A DNA stretch of 21,496 nt, taken from QNFN01 sp964195335 (GTDB lineage: Bacteria; Pseudomonadota; Gammaproteobacteria; QNFN01). The notes under the pieces are model-generated. The model worked only from the letters and a program-made list of their open reading frames with translations, made no database searches and was not told the DNA's origin. Shown piece after piece: positions 1 to 9,300 of the stretch. The translations under genes were made by a program, and so were the position numbers. Numbering within the stretch: position 1 is the first letter of the stretch; each line of letters opens with the position of its first letter. The stretch spans positions 1-21,496 of the forward strand of contig CAXMPC010000132.1 of assembly GCA_964195335.1 (NCBI GenBank). The letters run 5' to 3'.

Positions 1-141
1 CCGGTCGATGGGGTCATCAGGACCGCCATCCATTTCGCCAAGGACGCCGACCCGCGTGAAGCCGAGGTGATCGAACGTGACGGAGCCGCCCGTGGCCTGA
101 CCACGGGAGCCTTCGTCATCGGCGCCTGGGAGAGACCATGA
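1..141 (+). CDS. C-terminal end of an unidentified protein (partial)
   Basis: The first 141 bases are open in frame 1 and encode 46 residues ending in AFVIGAWERP before a TGA stop. Third codon positions are mostly G or C, as in the other genes of the window, which supports real coding. The piece is soluble in character, with no membrane segment, and too short for me to recognise a family. The start lies beyond the left edge. Its stop overlaps an ATG (ATGA at 138-141) that opens a 28-codon reading frame of doubtful reality. Confidence 0.55.
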   Translation, partial: PVDGVIRTAIHFAKDADPREAEVIERDGAARGLTTGAFVIGAWERP

Positions 142-222
142 CCGTCACGGTAAACACCAGAAGGCTCGACCGTGTAGCAGCTCGGCTGGTCGAAACTTTT
201 ACCGGGCCACCCATGCCGGTGT

Positions 223-243
223 AACCTTACGAAAGATAAGGTT
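223..243. promoter_or_regulatory. 21-bp inverted repeat upstream of the solute-binding protein gene
   Basis: AACCTTA at 223-229 and TAAGGTT at 237-243 are perfect inverted 7-mers around a 7-base centre. The repeat lies about 50 bp before the ATG at 293, in a short gap poorer in GC than the genes. It could be an operator for the binding-protein/kinase pair or a hairpin ending the upstream gene. There is no T-run after it, which argues against a classical intrinsic terminator. Confidence 0.4.
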
Positions 244-292
244 CACGAGAACCGACAAAGACGACATCCCGAAACGGTCAAGGACGTATGAC

Positions 293-1825
293 ATGACTCA
301 AGGGACACACGGAATGTACGGCTCCCTCGACACGGCACCCAAGCGTCTCCAGAGCCGATGCCGGTGGCTCGGCAGTGTGAAACTCGGTGCCGCCGCCCTG
401 CTCATCGTCTGCACTTTGCTCACCCCTGCCCTCGCCGCGACCCAGGCCTCCAGCCAGTCCGAGCGTGCGCTCGCCAGCGTGCGCCAGCTGATCGCCTCCG
501 GTGAAGTCAGCCCGACCAGCGTGCTGCGGCTCGGTTTCAAGCAGGGCAACATCAACGCCTACCTCGGCAACGCGCTCAAGTTGCAGAAGGAGTGGGAGCA
601 GAAGACCGGCATCGTCCTCGAAACCCGGATCATCCCGCAGGAGCCGATACAGAAGGTGATCGCCAGCACCACGGACATCGACCTCACCGTCGCGCGCAAT
701 CACGAGTTTCCCGAATTGATCCCGCTCGGACTGATCGAGGACCTGACCCCGCTGTTCGAGGAGTTTGGCTTCACCCTCGACGACGACCTCGATACGGGCT
801 TCATCCGACCCGACCTGCAGGCCTACCTCGGTGACCGCATTGCCGCCATTCCGGCCGATGGCGACCCGGTGATCATGTACCTGCGCCGCGACCTGATGGA
901 GGACCCGGCAGAACAGGCGGCCTTCCGCAAGGCCACCGGCCGTGAACTCGTCCCGCCCGAAACCTGGCAGGAGTACGAGGAACTAATCCGCTTCTTCCAC
1001 CGTCCGGACCAGGGGCTGTACGGCGTGGTCGAGGAGCGTGATCCGGAAGGGGCGTGGATGTTCTGGCTGCCGCGCTACCTGTCGCAGGCCAAGCCCTACC
1101 AGCCGTTGTTCGATGCCGACATGCGGCCCCAACTCGACTCCCCGCAAGGGATCGCCGCGACCGAAAGCTACCTCGCTGCCGTCAGATACTCACCCCCGGG
1201 CATCACCGACGCGGGCAACAACTACAGCTTTACCTTGCCGTACTACATGCAGGGCAAGGCGTTCGCGGTGATGTTCACCATTGCCGCGGCCAAACTACTT
1301 AACGGTGACAAATCCCCGATCCGCGACCAGATCCTGGCCGCACCGATCCCCGGGACCCGTATCGACGGCGAACTGGTCCGGCGCAACACCATCATCTACG
1401 GCAATAACTTGGTGATCCCGAAAGGGGCTGCCAACCGTAAGCTGGCGTTCCTCTACGCCATGTGGATCACCTCCCCCGAGATCTCGACCCGCTCGGTCGG
1501 CGTGCGCGGTGGCTTCACCGATCCTTACCGTTGGCACCACCTGCGTGACTCCCGAATCAGGAAGATCTACACACCGCAGGCGCTGGAGGTTTTTGCTGAA
1601 GCCTGGCCGTACACCCTGCCTCCTGGGACTGGAATTCCCGGAGACAGCGACTACCTGACCGAACTCAACACCAACCTGACCGCCGCGGCCCGCGGCAAAC
1701 TGAGTGCCGAAGAGGCGATGCGCCGCACCTCTGCCGCTTGGGAGCAGATCACCGAGCGCCTCGGGCGACAAGAGCAGGCACGCCACTGGAAGGCGTTCCA
1801 GAGCAACTTCAGGACGGCTCCGTGA
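293..1825 (+). CDS. Periplasmic solute-binding protein, ABC family 1 type
   Basis: This 510-residue protein begins with a long basic n-region, a hydrophobic segment (about residues 31-47) and an ALA-A site near residue 48, so it is probably exported to the periplasm. The mature part resembles extracellular solute-binding proteins of the carbohydrate type (COG1653-like), including the late stretch GNNLVIPKGAANRK and a run of Trp/Tyr-rich segments. The start at 293 is supported by AAGGAC at 280-285; an internal Met at residue 8 is an alternative that would shorten the unusually long n-region. No permease or ATPase gene is next to it. A hybrid histidine kinase follows 47 bp downstream on the same strand, so a sensory rather than transport role is plausible. 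The ligand is unknown. Confidence 0.8.
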   Translation: MTQGTHGMYGSLDTAPKRLQSRCRWLGSVKLGAAALLIVCTLLTPALAATQASSQSERALASVRQLIASGEVSPTSVLRLGFKQGNINAYLGNALKLQKEWEQKTGIVLETRIIPQEPIQKVIASTTDIDLTVARNHEFPELIPLGLIEDLTPLFEEFGFTLDDDLDTGFIRPDLQAYLGDRIAAIPADGDPVIMYLRRDLMEDPAEQAAFRKATGRELVPPETWQEYEELIRFFHRPDQGLYGVVEERDPEGAWMFWLPRYLSQAKPYQPLFDADMRPQLDSPQGIAATESYLAAVRYSPPGITDAGNNYSFTLPYYMQGKAFAVMFTIAAAKLLNGDKSPIRDQILAAPIPGTRIDGELVRRNTIIYGNNLVIPKGAANRKLAFLYAMWITSPEISTRSVGVRGGFTDPYRWHHLRDSRIRKIYTPQALEVFAEAWPYTLPPGTGIPGDSDYLTELNTNLTAAARGKLSAEEAMRRTSAAWEQITERLGRQEQARHWKAFQSNFRTAP

Positions 1826-1872
1826 CGGCAGTCCACCTGTTCGCCCGTGGCTGACCCGGACCAGGTCTCGGC

Positions 1873-4275
1873 ATGAGACTGACCGTCCGTCCATCGATCT
1901 TTCTCTACCTGCTCTACGGCCTGATCGCGGTCAGCCTGGTCGTCACAACCCTGCTGTTGCTCGCCAACCAGGCCGTGCGCCAATCGACAAAGAGCCTCGA
2001 AGACGTGGTCGTAAACCACGTCAGGCCACTTGCTGCCGCCCAGCGCCTGCAATCTCGTATCAATACCTTGCGCGGACTCGAACTCGAGTTGCACCAGTTC
2101 CACGACTTCTTCGCGGTGCCCTACCACATCGACGGCATGCAGAACGAACTCGACGCCATCGACAACGAACTGTCAGTGCTGCAGGTGCCGCTGTCGCGCA
2201 GCCAACCGCTCGAGGCACTGCGACTCGACGAGCACTGGAATATCTACCGCACCGCCGTGCAGGACGAGATCCGGCTGGCCCGGGCCATGGACCTCGACGA
2301 CCTGGCCACCATCTCCTCCACCCGCTCGCGCGGCGCCCACGACGCCATCTCCGCCATCCTGCGCGACCTGATCGAACGAACCGAAGAGGCCTCGACCGCC
2401 GCCTACCGCGGCGCGCAGGACGATGCGGAACGGCAACAGACGCTGGTCACCACGGTCCTGGCCTTGGGCCTGCTGCTGCTGTTCGCCGGTCTGTGGTACT
2501 TCGGACGCTCGGTTTCACGGCGGATCACGGTCCTCAATAACGCGGCCAACGCCGTGGCCCGCGGTGACCAGATCGAACCCATCCGGGTCACTGGCAGGGA
2601 CGAACTGGCGGAACTCGGCCATGCCTTTACCACCATGCAGAACAAGGTGCTCGAGCGCGAAGAGGAGCTTCGCGGCGCCCACGAACGATTGGAGCAACGG
2701 GCCCAGGCCGCCGAAGAGGCGACCCTCGCCAAGTCGCAGTTCCTCGCCAACATGAGCCACGAGATCCGCACGCCGATGAACGGCGTGCTGGGCATGCTGG
2801 ATATCCTCCGCGAAACAAGCATGAACACGGAGCAGCAGGACTACCTGGGCACCGCACACGAGTCGGCCACCGCCCTGCTCGAATTGCTCAACGACATCCT
2901 CGACCTGTCAAAGATCGAGGCGGGGGAGGTGCGCCTGGAGGAGTTGGAATTTGACCTCGAGCAGGTAGTCGACGATGCCGTGGCGCTACTCGCGGACCGC
3001 GCCTACGACAAGGGCATGAAGTTGGATGTGTCGATCGATGCCGGCCTCCCGCACCATCTCTACGGTGATCCAAACCGACTGCGACAGGTGCTTAACAACC
3101 TGCTCAGCAACGCCATCAAGTTCACCACCCAGGGCCATGTCGATATCGTCGTCACGCCGACATCAGCCCACGACGGTTCGCCGCTGCTCCACGTCGAGGT
3201 CAGCGACACCGGTATCGGGATTGCGCCTGTCAAGCAGGCACGGATCTTCGATGCCTTCACCCAGGCCGATGGCTCGACCACCCGTCGATTCGGTGGTACC
3301 GGTCTCGGCCTGACCATCTCCAGCCAGCTGGTCGATGCCATGGATGGTGAGATCGGTGTCGAGAGCGCCCCGGGACTGGGCAGCAAATTCTGGTTCACCA
3401 TTCCGCTCGAGGCCGCGGATGGCCCCGTCCACCTGACGCCGGCCGCCCTGGCCAACTGTCACGTGCTGATCATCGACGAGGACGTCGGCCAGCGCCAGCA
3501 GCTGGCCCGCCGGCTGGAAGCGTGGGGCTGTATGGTCCATGCCGTCCCTGACGGCGCCGATATAGAGACCGCGTCGCAGGCTCTGCTGGACGCGGGCACG
3601 CCGTTCCGGCTGGCCATGGTGGCTGGCGCCGCCGCCACCATCACCACCAGGGATACCGTCGCCCGGCTCCGCACCACCATCCCGGACGTAAAAATCGTGC
3701 ACCTCTCCCTTCCGGGGCGGCCATGTGCCAACGAAGACATCAGGGCGCTCGCGGCCGAACACTGCCTGCCCCGGCCACTGCGCAAATCGCAGCTGAGAAA
3801 CTGCCTGCTGCAACTGCTTGGGGAGTTGCAGCCGTCATCGGAATCGAGGGGCGAGATCGGGGGCCGTACACTGCGGGTGCTGGTGGCCGAGGACAATCCG
3901 ATCAACCAGAAGGTCGCTTCGAGCATGCTGCACAAGATCGGTTGCCATGCCGACATCGCCGGCAACGGCCGCGAGGCGCTGGAGCGCGCCCGTGAGCGGC
4001 TCTACGACCTGGTGTTCATGGACTGCCAGATGCCGGAGATGGACGGCTTCGAAGCGACCGTGGCGATCCGCCAGCAGGAAACCGGCTCGGAGCGGGTACC
4101 GATCGTCGCCATGACCGCGCACGCCATGCCAAGCGACCGCGAACGGTGCCTGGCCGCCGGCATGGATGACTACCTGACCAAGCCGATCTCCGTCGAGCAG
4201 CTGCGCGCAGTGATCGCGCGCTGGCGGGACCATGTCCCGATAGTGTCAGCCACTGCGTCACACCACAGCGGCTGA
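1873..4275 (+). CDS. Hybrid sensor histidine kinase with degenerate and intact receiver domains
   Basis: The 800-residue protein has a membrane segment at about 10-32, a mostly helical periplasmic region to about 190, a second membrane segment near 192-211, a HAMP linker (about 212-262) and a coiled coil. The HisKA domain holds His296 in NMSHEIRTPMNG. The HATPase domain shows an N-box near 399-416, DTGIGIAP at 445 and GGTGLGL at 474. A receiver-like domain from about 530 has IIDED but no phosphorylatable Asp where expected (LAMVAGAA). A second receiver from 667 is intact, with AEDN, Asp717 in FMDCQMPEMDG, a conserved Thr in AMTAH and Lys in LTKP. There is no HPt domain and no response regulator with an output domain nearby, so a phosphorelay partner must lie elsewhere. 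A weak AGGT precedes the ATG. It probably forms an operon with the binding protein. Confidence 0.93.
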   Translation: MRLTVRPSIFLYLLYGLIAVSLVVTTLLLLANQAVRQSTKSLEDVVVNHVRPLAAAQRLQSRINTLRGLELELHQFHDFFAVPYHIDGMQNELDAIDNELSVLQVPLSRSQPLEALRLDEHWNIYRTAVQDEIRLARAMDLDDLATISSTRSRGAHDAISAILRDLIERTEEASTAAYRGAQDDAERQQTLVTTVLALGLLLLFAGLWYFGRSVSRRITVLNNAANAVARGDQIEPIRVTGRDELAELGHAFTTMQNKVLEREEELRGAHERLEQRAQAAEEATLAKSQFLANMSHEIRTPMNGVLGMLDILRETSMNTEQQDYLGTAHESATALLELLNDILDLSKIEAGEVRLEELEFDLEQVVDDAVALLADRAYDKGMKLDVSIDAGLPHHLYGDPNRLRQVLNNLLSNAIKFTTQGHVDIVVTPTSAHDGSPLLHVEVSDTGIGIAPVKQARIFDAFTQADGSTTRRFGGTGLGLTISSQLVDAMDGEIGVESAPGLGSKFWFTIPLEAADGPVHLTPAALANCHVLIIDEDVGQRQQLARRLEAWGCMVHAVPDGADIETASQALLDAGTPFRLAMVAGAAATITTRDTVARLRTTIPDVKIVHLSLPGRPCANEDIRALAAEHCLPRPLRKSQLRNCLLQLLGELQPSSESRGEIGGRTLRVLVAEDNPINQKVASSMLHKIGCHADIAGNGREALERARERLYDLVFMDCQMPEMDGFEATVAIRQQETGSERVPIVAMTAHAMPSDRERCLAAGMDDYLTKPISVEQLRAVIARWRDHVPIVSATASHHSG

Positions 4276-4289
4276 ATACGGCCTCAGCC

Positions 4290-6203
4290 TCAGCGGCTGG
4301 CGGCGGTGATCCCGATCTCGCGCACGACCTTGTAGTCGGCCTCGTCCGTAACCCCTTCGGCGACGATGCGGATATCGAGCAGGTCGCCGAGCTGCTTCAT
4401 CGCTTCCACCAGGCTCCGCTTCTCTTCGTCGCTGCCGATATTCTCGGTGTAGACCCGCGCCAGGCGGATGTAGTCGAGCTTGAATTCGTTGATCCGGTCC
4501 ATCTGGATAAAGCGCGACTCGAAGCGCTTCAGGATCACCTTGGTACCGATCCGGTGGGCGAAGTCGATGAACGAGGTGAACGCCTTGATGTCCTTGGTCG
4601 CGCCGTAGGCGGTGATGCTGAAGACGAGATGCTGTGCCGCATCCTCATGCGTCTGCAGCAAGTCGTAGAGCTCGGCGCGGAACTCGTTGCTCGCCAGCGA
4701 GGCGAACGACAGGTTGACCGCGACGTCATGCTGGACCTGGCTGGCCGCGATGTACTCGACCACCAGGCGAACGACGGCCATGTCGAAGGCGTGGATCCGG
4801 CCGATGCTCTCAGCGACCGAGATGAAGGTCCCGATCGGCAACGCCTCGCCGTCGGCATCGGCCACCCGGGCCATCGCCTCTTCAATGACCAGTTCGTCGG
4901 TAGCCCCCTCGGCCAGACCGTAAGCCTGGGTGGCAAAGTCGATCTCGAAGCGCTGTTGGTCGATGATTTCGGCGACCAGCGCCCGCCACTGGTCGATATT
5001 CCTGGCATTGCCGCTGTCTTCGTTGATGGCGTAGCTGTTGGCACCGATCAGGCGAGCCTTTTCGTAGGCCTCGGTCGCCGCCGAGACTATGGTCGCCGTG
5101 GTCCCCTGCGGGTCGAACGGGACACCGCCGATGTGGGCGACGTTGACCTTGCCGAAGCGCTCGCCGAGTTCGCCCAGGCGGACCACCATCCGCTCACACA
5201 GCGCCTCGGCCGAGGCACGGTCGCCACATTCGGCGATCAGGATGAACTCGGCACCGACAATACGGTAGAGGAAATCACCGTCGAGCTCAGCGTCGACCAG
5301 TGACTGACGCACGGCCTCGACGAAGCCCTTGATGAATTCGTCCACTTCCTCGCTGCTGCGGGTGTTGGCGAACTCTCCCAGCTCGTCGACGCGCAGGATG
5401 AAGACGAAGCCCTTGCCGTCGGCCATGAAGCGCTGCTTCATCTCCGTTTCGAAGGTGCCCTTCATCTCCAGGCCGGTCAGCTCGTCGACCCGAACCCGGT
5501 TGCCGAACTCCTCGAGGCGGGCGTTGAGGTTGCGGATCACGCCTTCGATCTTCCCCGACATCAGGTTCATCGAGCCGGCGACGTTGCGGATCTCGGTCGT
5601 CCACGGCAGCGGCTTGATGGTGTCGAACTTGCCGTCGGCAATGCTCAACGCGAGTTTTTCGATTCGACCCAGCGGGATCAGCACCAGGCGGACGATGAAC
5701 ACCAGCAGCACCAGGAAGCAGACCAGCGCCACCGCCGAGTAGACCAGGGTCCGCTGCGCCTGCTGCCAAAGCTTGAGATAACCGAAGCCGGGGTGGACGG
5801 TGACGTGAACGGTGCCGCCAATGGTCCAGCCAGTGCTGATCTCCTGCTTGGCCACGGCGGTCTGCATCGGCAGCCATTCGACGAACCAGGCGGGCACCTC
5901 CTCGAAGGTGCGCGGGTTGGTCTTGCGCACCAGTTCGCGACCACTGGCATTCTCCAGCAGGATCTCGAGGTAGTAACCCCGGTCGAAGATGCTGTTGATC
6001 ATGGTCTCGAGGATGCCGTCGTCCTCGGCGTAGAGGTGCGGGCTCAGCGACAAACCGAGCGAGGTCGCGGTATCTTGCGCAGATATCTCAGATTCTACCT
6101 GAAGATAACTTTTTATATTATTGATACTAATATAGAAATTGAGCGCAAATATCGCCAGAAATATCAGCGAGATCAGCAGCATCAATTGTTTGTTCAGGGT
6201 CAT
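4290..6203 (-). CDS. lapD: LapD-like inner-membrane c-di-GMP receptor, degenerate GGDEF-EAL
   Basis: The 637 residues match the LapD plan: membrane helix 6-27, a periplasmic LapD/MoxY N-terminal domain with SIFDRGYY (71-78) and GW at 125-126, a second helix near 153-178, HAMP (about 173-225), GGDEF-like (about 235-395) and EAL-like (about 405-637) domains. In known LapD a Trp in the equivalent GW loop contacts the protease LapG. The GGDEF signature reads GAEFI (317-321). The EAL site reads EAMAR (442-446), and the usual metal-binding DDFG is LKRF, so catalysis is unlikely and c-di-GMP binding is the probable role. The protein ends at REIGITAASR, without the usual EAL-domain QGYxxGxP end. No lapG or large adhesin is in the window. 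It is convergent with the kinase gene, 14 bp apart. The first 45 codons are AT-rich. Confidence 0.85.
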   Translation of the reverse strand: MTLNKQLMLLISLIFLAIFALNFYISINNIKSYLQVESEISAQDTATSLGLSLSPHLYAEDDGILETMINSIFDRGYYLEILLENASGRELVRKTNPRTFEEVPAWFVEWLPMQTAVAKQEISTGWTIGGTVHVTVHPGFGYLKLWQQAQRTLVYSAVALVCFLVLLVFIVRLVLIPLGRIEKLALSIADGKFDTIKPLPWTTEIRNVAGSMNLMSGKIEGVIRNLNARLEEFGNRVRVDELTGLEMKGTFETEMKQRFMADGKGFVFILRVDELGEFANTRSSEEVDEFIKGFVEAVRQSLVDAELDGDFLYRIVGAEFILIAECGDRASAEALCERMVVRLGELGERFGKVNVAHIGGVPFDPQGTTATIVSAATEAYEKARLIGANSYAINEDSGNARNIDQWRALVAEIIDQQRFEIDFATQAYGLAEGATDELVIEEAMARVADADGEALPIGTFISVAESIGRIHAFDMAVVRLVVEYIAASQVQHDVAVNLSFASLASNEFRAELYDLLQTHEDAAQHLVFSITAYGATKDIKAFTSFIDFAHRIGTKVILKRFESRFIQMDRINEFKLDYIRLARVYTENIGSDEEKRSLVEAMKQLGDLLDIRIVAEGVTDEADYKVVREIGITAASR

Positions 6204-6250
6204 GAATCGAGCTCCGGCGGAAAATCGGTTCCACAGAGTCTAGCCCCCCG

Positions 6251-6266
6251 GCTGCCGAAGGGCAGC
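6251..6266 (-). terminator. GC-rich hairpin between the RND gene and lapD
   Basis: GCTGCC and GGCAGC pair perfectly around a four-base loop (CTTC on the minus strand). The hairpin lies in the 117-bp gap between the RND pump stop and the lapD start. There is no T-run, so it may be only an RNA-end stabilising or attenuating element. Confidence 0.4.
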
Positions 6267-6274
6267 ATAAACGG

Positions 6275-6311
6275 CTCCCGCGACGCCTGGTTGTGCCAGT
6301 CGCCGTGGGAG
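6275..6311 (-). terminator. Long stem-loop 9 bases past the RND pump stop codon
   Basis: Read on the minus strand, three stacked stems (CTCCC/GGGAG, GCGA/TCGC, CTGG/CCAG) enclose a CACAA loop, with a three-base bulge on each side. It begins 9 bases after the RND stop and precedes a second hairpin at 6251-6266. The position fits the 3' end of the tetR-adaptor-RND transcript. No T-run follows, so termination would be imperfect or Rho-assisted. The pairing was done by eye. Confidence 0.45.
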
Positions 6312-6320
6312 TCGGTTAGT

Positions 6321-9300
6321 TCAACCTTCGACGAAGGTCCGGGACGCACGCCGCCGCAGGCCTTTCCATTCCTGGTTGATCCGCACACCGAGTCGCTCCC
6401 CGAGTACCAGCAGGGCCGGGGTCAGCAGCAGCGTCAACAGGGTAGCGAAGCTGAGTCCGCCGGCAATGGCGCTGGCCAGCTGGGTCCACCACTGGGTCGA
6501 CGGCGCACCGAAACTGATAGTCCGCTGGAGCAGGTCGATGTTCATCGCCAGCACCATCGGCAGCAGGCCGAGCACGGTGGTGAACGCGGTCAGGAACACC
6601 GGCCGCAACCGCCTCCTGCCGGTCTCCAGCGCGGCGGCCATGGCATCGAGCCCGTCGCGGCGCAGACGGTTGTAGGTATCGATCAACACGATGTTGTTGT
6701 TCACGACGATGCCAGCCAGGGCGATGATGCCGAGCCCGACCATGACCACGCCGAACGGCTGGGCGGTGACCATCAGCCCGACCAGCACGCCGGCGGTGGA
6801 GAAGACGATCGCCGACAGCACCAACAGCGCCTGGTAGATGCTGTTGAACTGGGTCACCAGGATCAGGCCCATCAGGAAGATGGCGCCGAGGAAGGCACCG
6901 GCGAGAAAGTCCGCCGCCTCCTTCTGGTCGGCGTCCTCGCCCTTGAAGTCGACCGTCACCGCCGGATCGGGATCGGCCGTGGCCAACGCCGTGCGTAGCG
7001 CCCGGTTCTGGTCGTCGGCCAGCAAGCCGTCTGCGACGTCAGCCTGCAGGGTGATCACCCGACGTGCATCGACCCGCTTCAGGGTGCCGGTCTTGGGTGC
7101 CGGGGTCAGGGTGACGAAGTTGGTGATCGGCACCATGCCGAGATGGGTCGAGACCCGCAGCTGGTCAAGCTGACCGAGGTTGCGCTCGGCGTAGGGAAAG
7201 CGGACGCGAATGTCGACCTCGTCATCGCTGTCCTCGGGCCGGTAGTCGGAGACCTTGATGCCGCCGGTCACCATGCGCACGGCGTTACCGAGCATGGCCA
7301 CGTCAGCACCGTAGCGGGCGGCACGCTCACGATCGACCTCGAGACGCCACTCGATGCCAGGCAGCGGCCGGTCGTCCTCGACGTCGACGAAGCCGCCGAG
7401 CCGCTCCATGATGGCGCGCACCTCGGCCACCACCGGCGCGATGCGCGCGGTGTCGCGAGCACTGAACTCGACCTGGATCGGTTTGCCGCCACCGGGTCCG
7501 GCCTCCGCCTTGCGGAACTCGATAACCACGCCGGGGATGTCGGCGGTGCGCTGGCGCAGCTCGTCGAGAATCACCGCCGCCTTGCGCCGCTGCTGCCAAT
7601 CGATGAACTCGAGTTGGATGGTGCCGATCACGTCCTCGGCGACGTTCTGGCCCAAGGCGCTGTTGAACGAACGGGCGTAGACCGATTTCAGCTCCGGAGC
7701 GCCCAGCACCCGCTGCTCGACCTGGCGCACGATGGCGTCCTTTTCACGAATCGACAGGTCGCCGCGGGCGTGGACCTGGATCAGGGCGAACTCGGGCTCC
7801 ACGTCGGGGAAGAACTCCACTCCCTTGCCGAGGGAGAAGTAGGCCCCATAGGCGGTCACCAGTGCCAGCAGCGCCGCCCCCAGGGTCTTACCCGGGTGAC
7901 GCAGCAGCCGACCGAGCAGTGCCGCGTAGAGTTGCGTGATGCGACCGTCTTCCTCCGCTTCAGTCGTCTCGACCGCCGCCTTGCGTGAAATGCTGGCGCC
8001 GAGCACCGGAATGAAAACCAGCGCCATCGCCAGCGACGCGGCCAGGGCTATGATCACCGTGATCGGCAGGAACTTCATGAACTCGCCGACCAGCCCGGGC
8101 CAAAACAGCAGCGGCAGGAACACCACCAGCGTGGTCAGGGTAGACGCCGTCACCGGCCATGCCATGCGCTTGGCCGCCTCGGCGTAGGCGATCGCGGCCG
8201 ACTTGCCTCGGGCCAGCTTGCGGTCGGCCAGTTCGGTGACGACGATGGCGCCATCGACCAGCATGCCGACCACCAGGATCAGGCTGAACAGCACGACGAT
8301 GTTGAGCGTAAAACCGAAGGTGTCGAGCAGCAGCATCGCGGCCAGGAACGACCCGGGGATCGCCAGCCCGACCAGCAGCGCCGAGCGCGGGCCGAGGGCG
8401 GCGATGATGACGATCATCACCAGCAGGATCGCCGACAGGATGTTGTTCTGCAGGTCGCCGAGCATGTCGCGAATACGATCCGACTTGTCCTGCATGTAAG
8501 CGATCTCGATGCCACCCGGCCAGTGAGCTTGCTCGTCATCGACGATGGCGCGCACCTGGCCGATGGTGTCGATAATGTTGGCACCGAGTCGCTTCTTCAC
8601 TTCCAGCGTCACCGCCGGCTGACCGCCGACACGGGCAAAACCCTCGGAGTCCTTGAAGCCGCGGCGGACACTGGCGATTTCACCGAAGGTGACCACCCGG
8701 TCGCCGTCGACCTTGACCGGCATTTTGAGCACGTCGTCGATGCCCTCGATGACGCCCGGCACTTTCAGCACCAGGCGCCCGGCGCCGGTATCCATGGCGC
8801 CGGCGGCAACCAGCAGGTTGTTGTTGCGGATCAGGTTGAACAGTTCCTCGTAGCTGACGCCGTAGGTCTCCATGACGATCGGGTCGACCAGCACCTCCAT
8901 CAACGCCTCGCGGTCACCGCCGATGTCAACTTCGAGCACGCCGGGCAGCGCCTCGATGCGGTCCTGCAAATCGCGGGCGATGCCGACCAGGCTGCGCTCA
9001 GGGATCGGCCCGGAGAGGGAGACGGTCAACACCGGGAACAGCGCCACGTTGACCTCGTTGACCGTTGGCTCGTCGGTGGCCTCAGGCAGCTTGGTCTTGG
9101 CGGTATCGACTTTCTCCCGCACGTCGTCCAAGGCCCGCTTGCTGTCGAAACCGGCGTAGAACTCCAGCAGCACCGAGGCGTGACCCTCGCCCGCGGTGCT
9201 CTTCATCTCCTTGATGCCCTCGATCGACTGCAGTTCCTTTTCCATCGGACGCACCAGCAACCGCTCGGCGTCCTCGGGCGAAATGCCGTCGTGACTCATG

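Noticed and set aside
138..224. 28-codon frame starting in the ATGA overlap at the end of the first gene
   Set aside because: No ribosome site of its own, mixed third-position composition and no recognisable motif.
4554..5303. 249-codon plus-strand frame within lapD
   Set aside because: It is an antisense shadow of a clear LapD coding sequence, common in GC-rich DNA.
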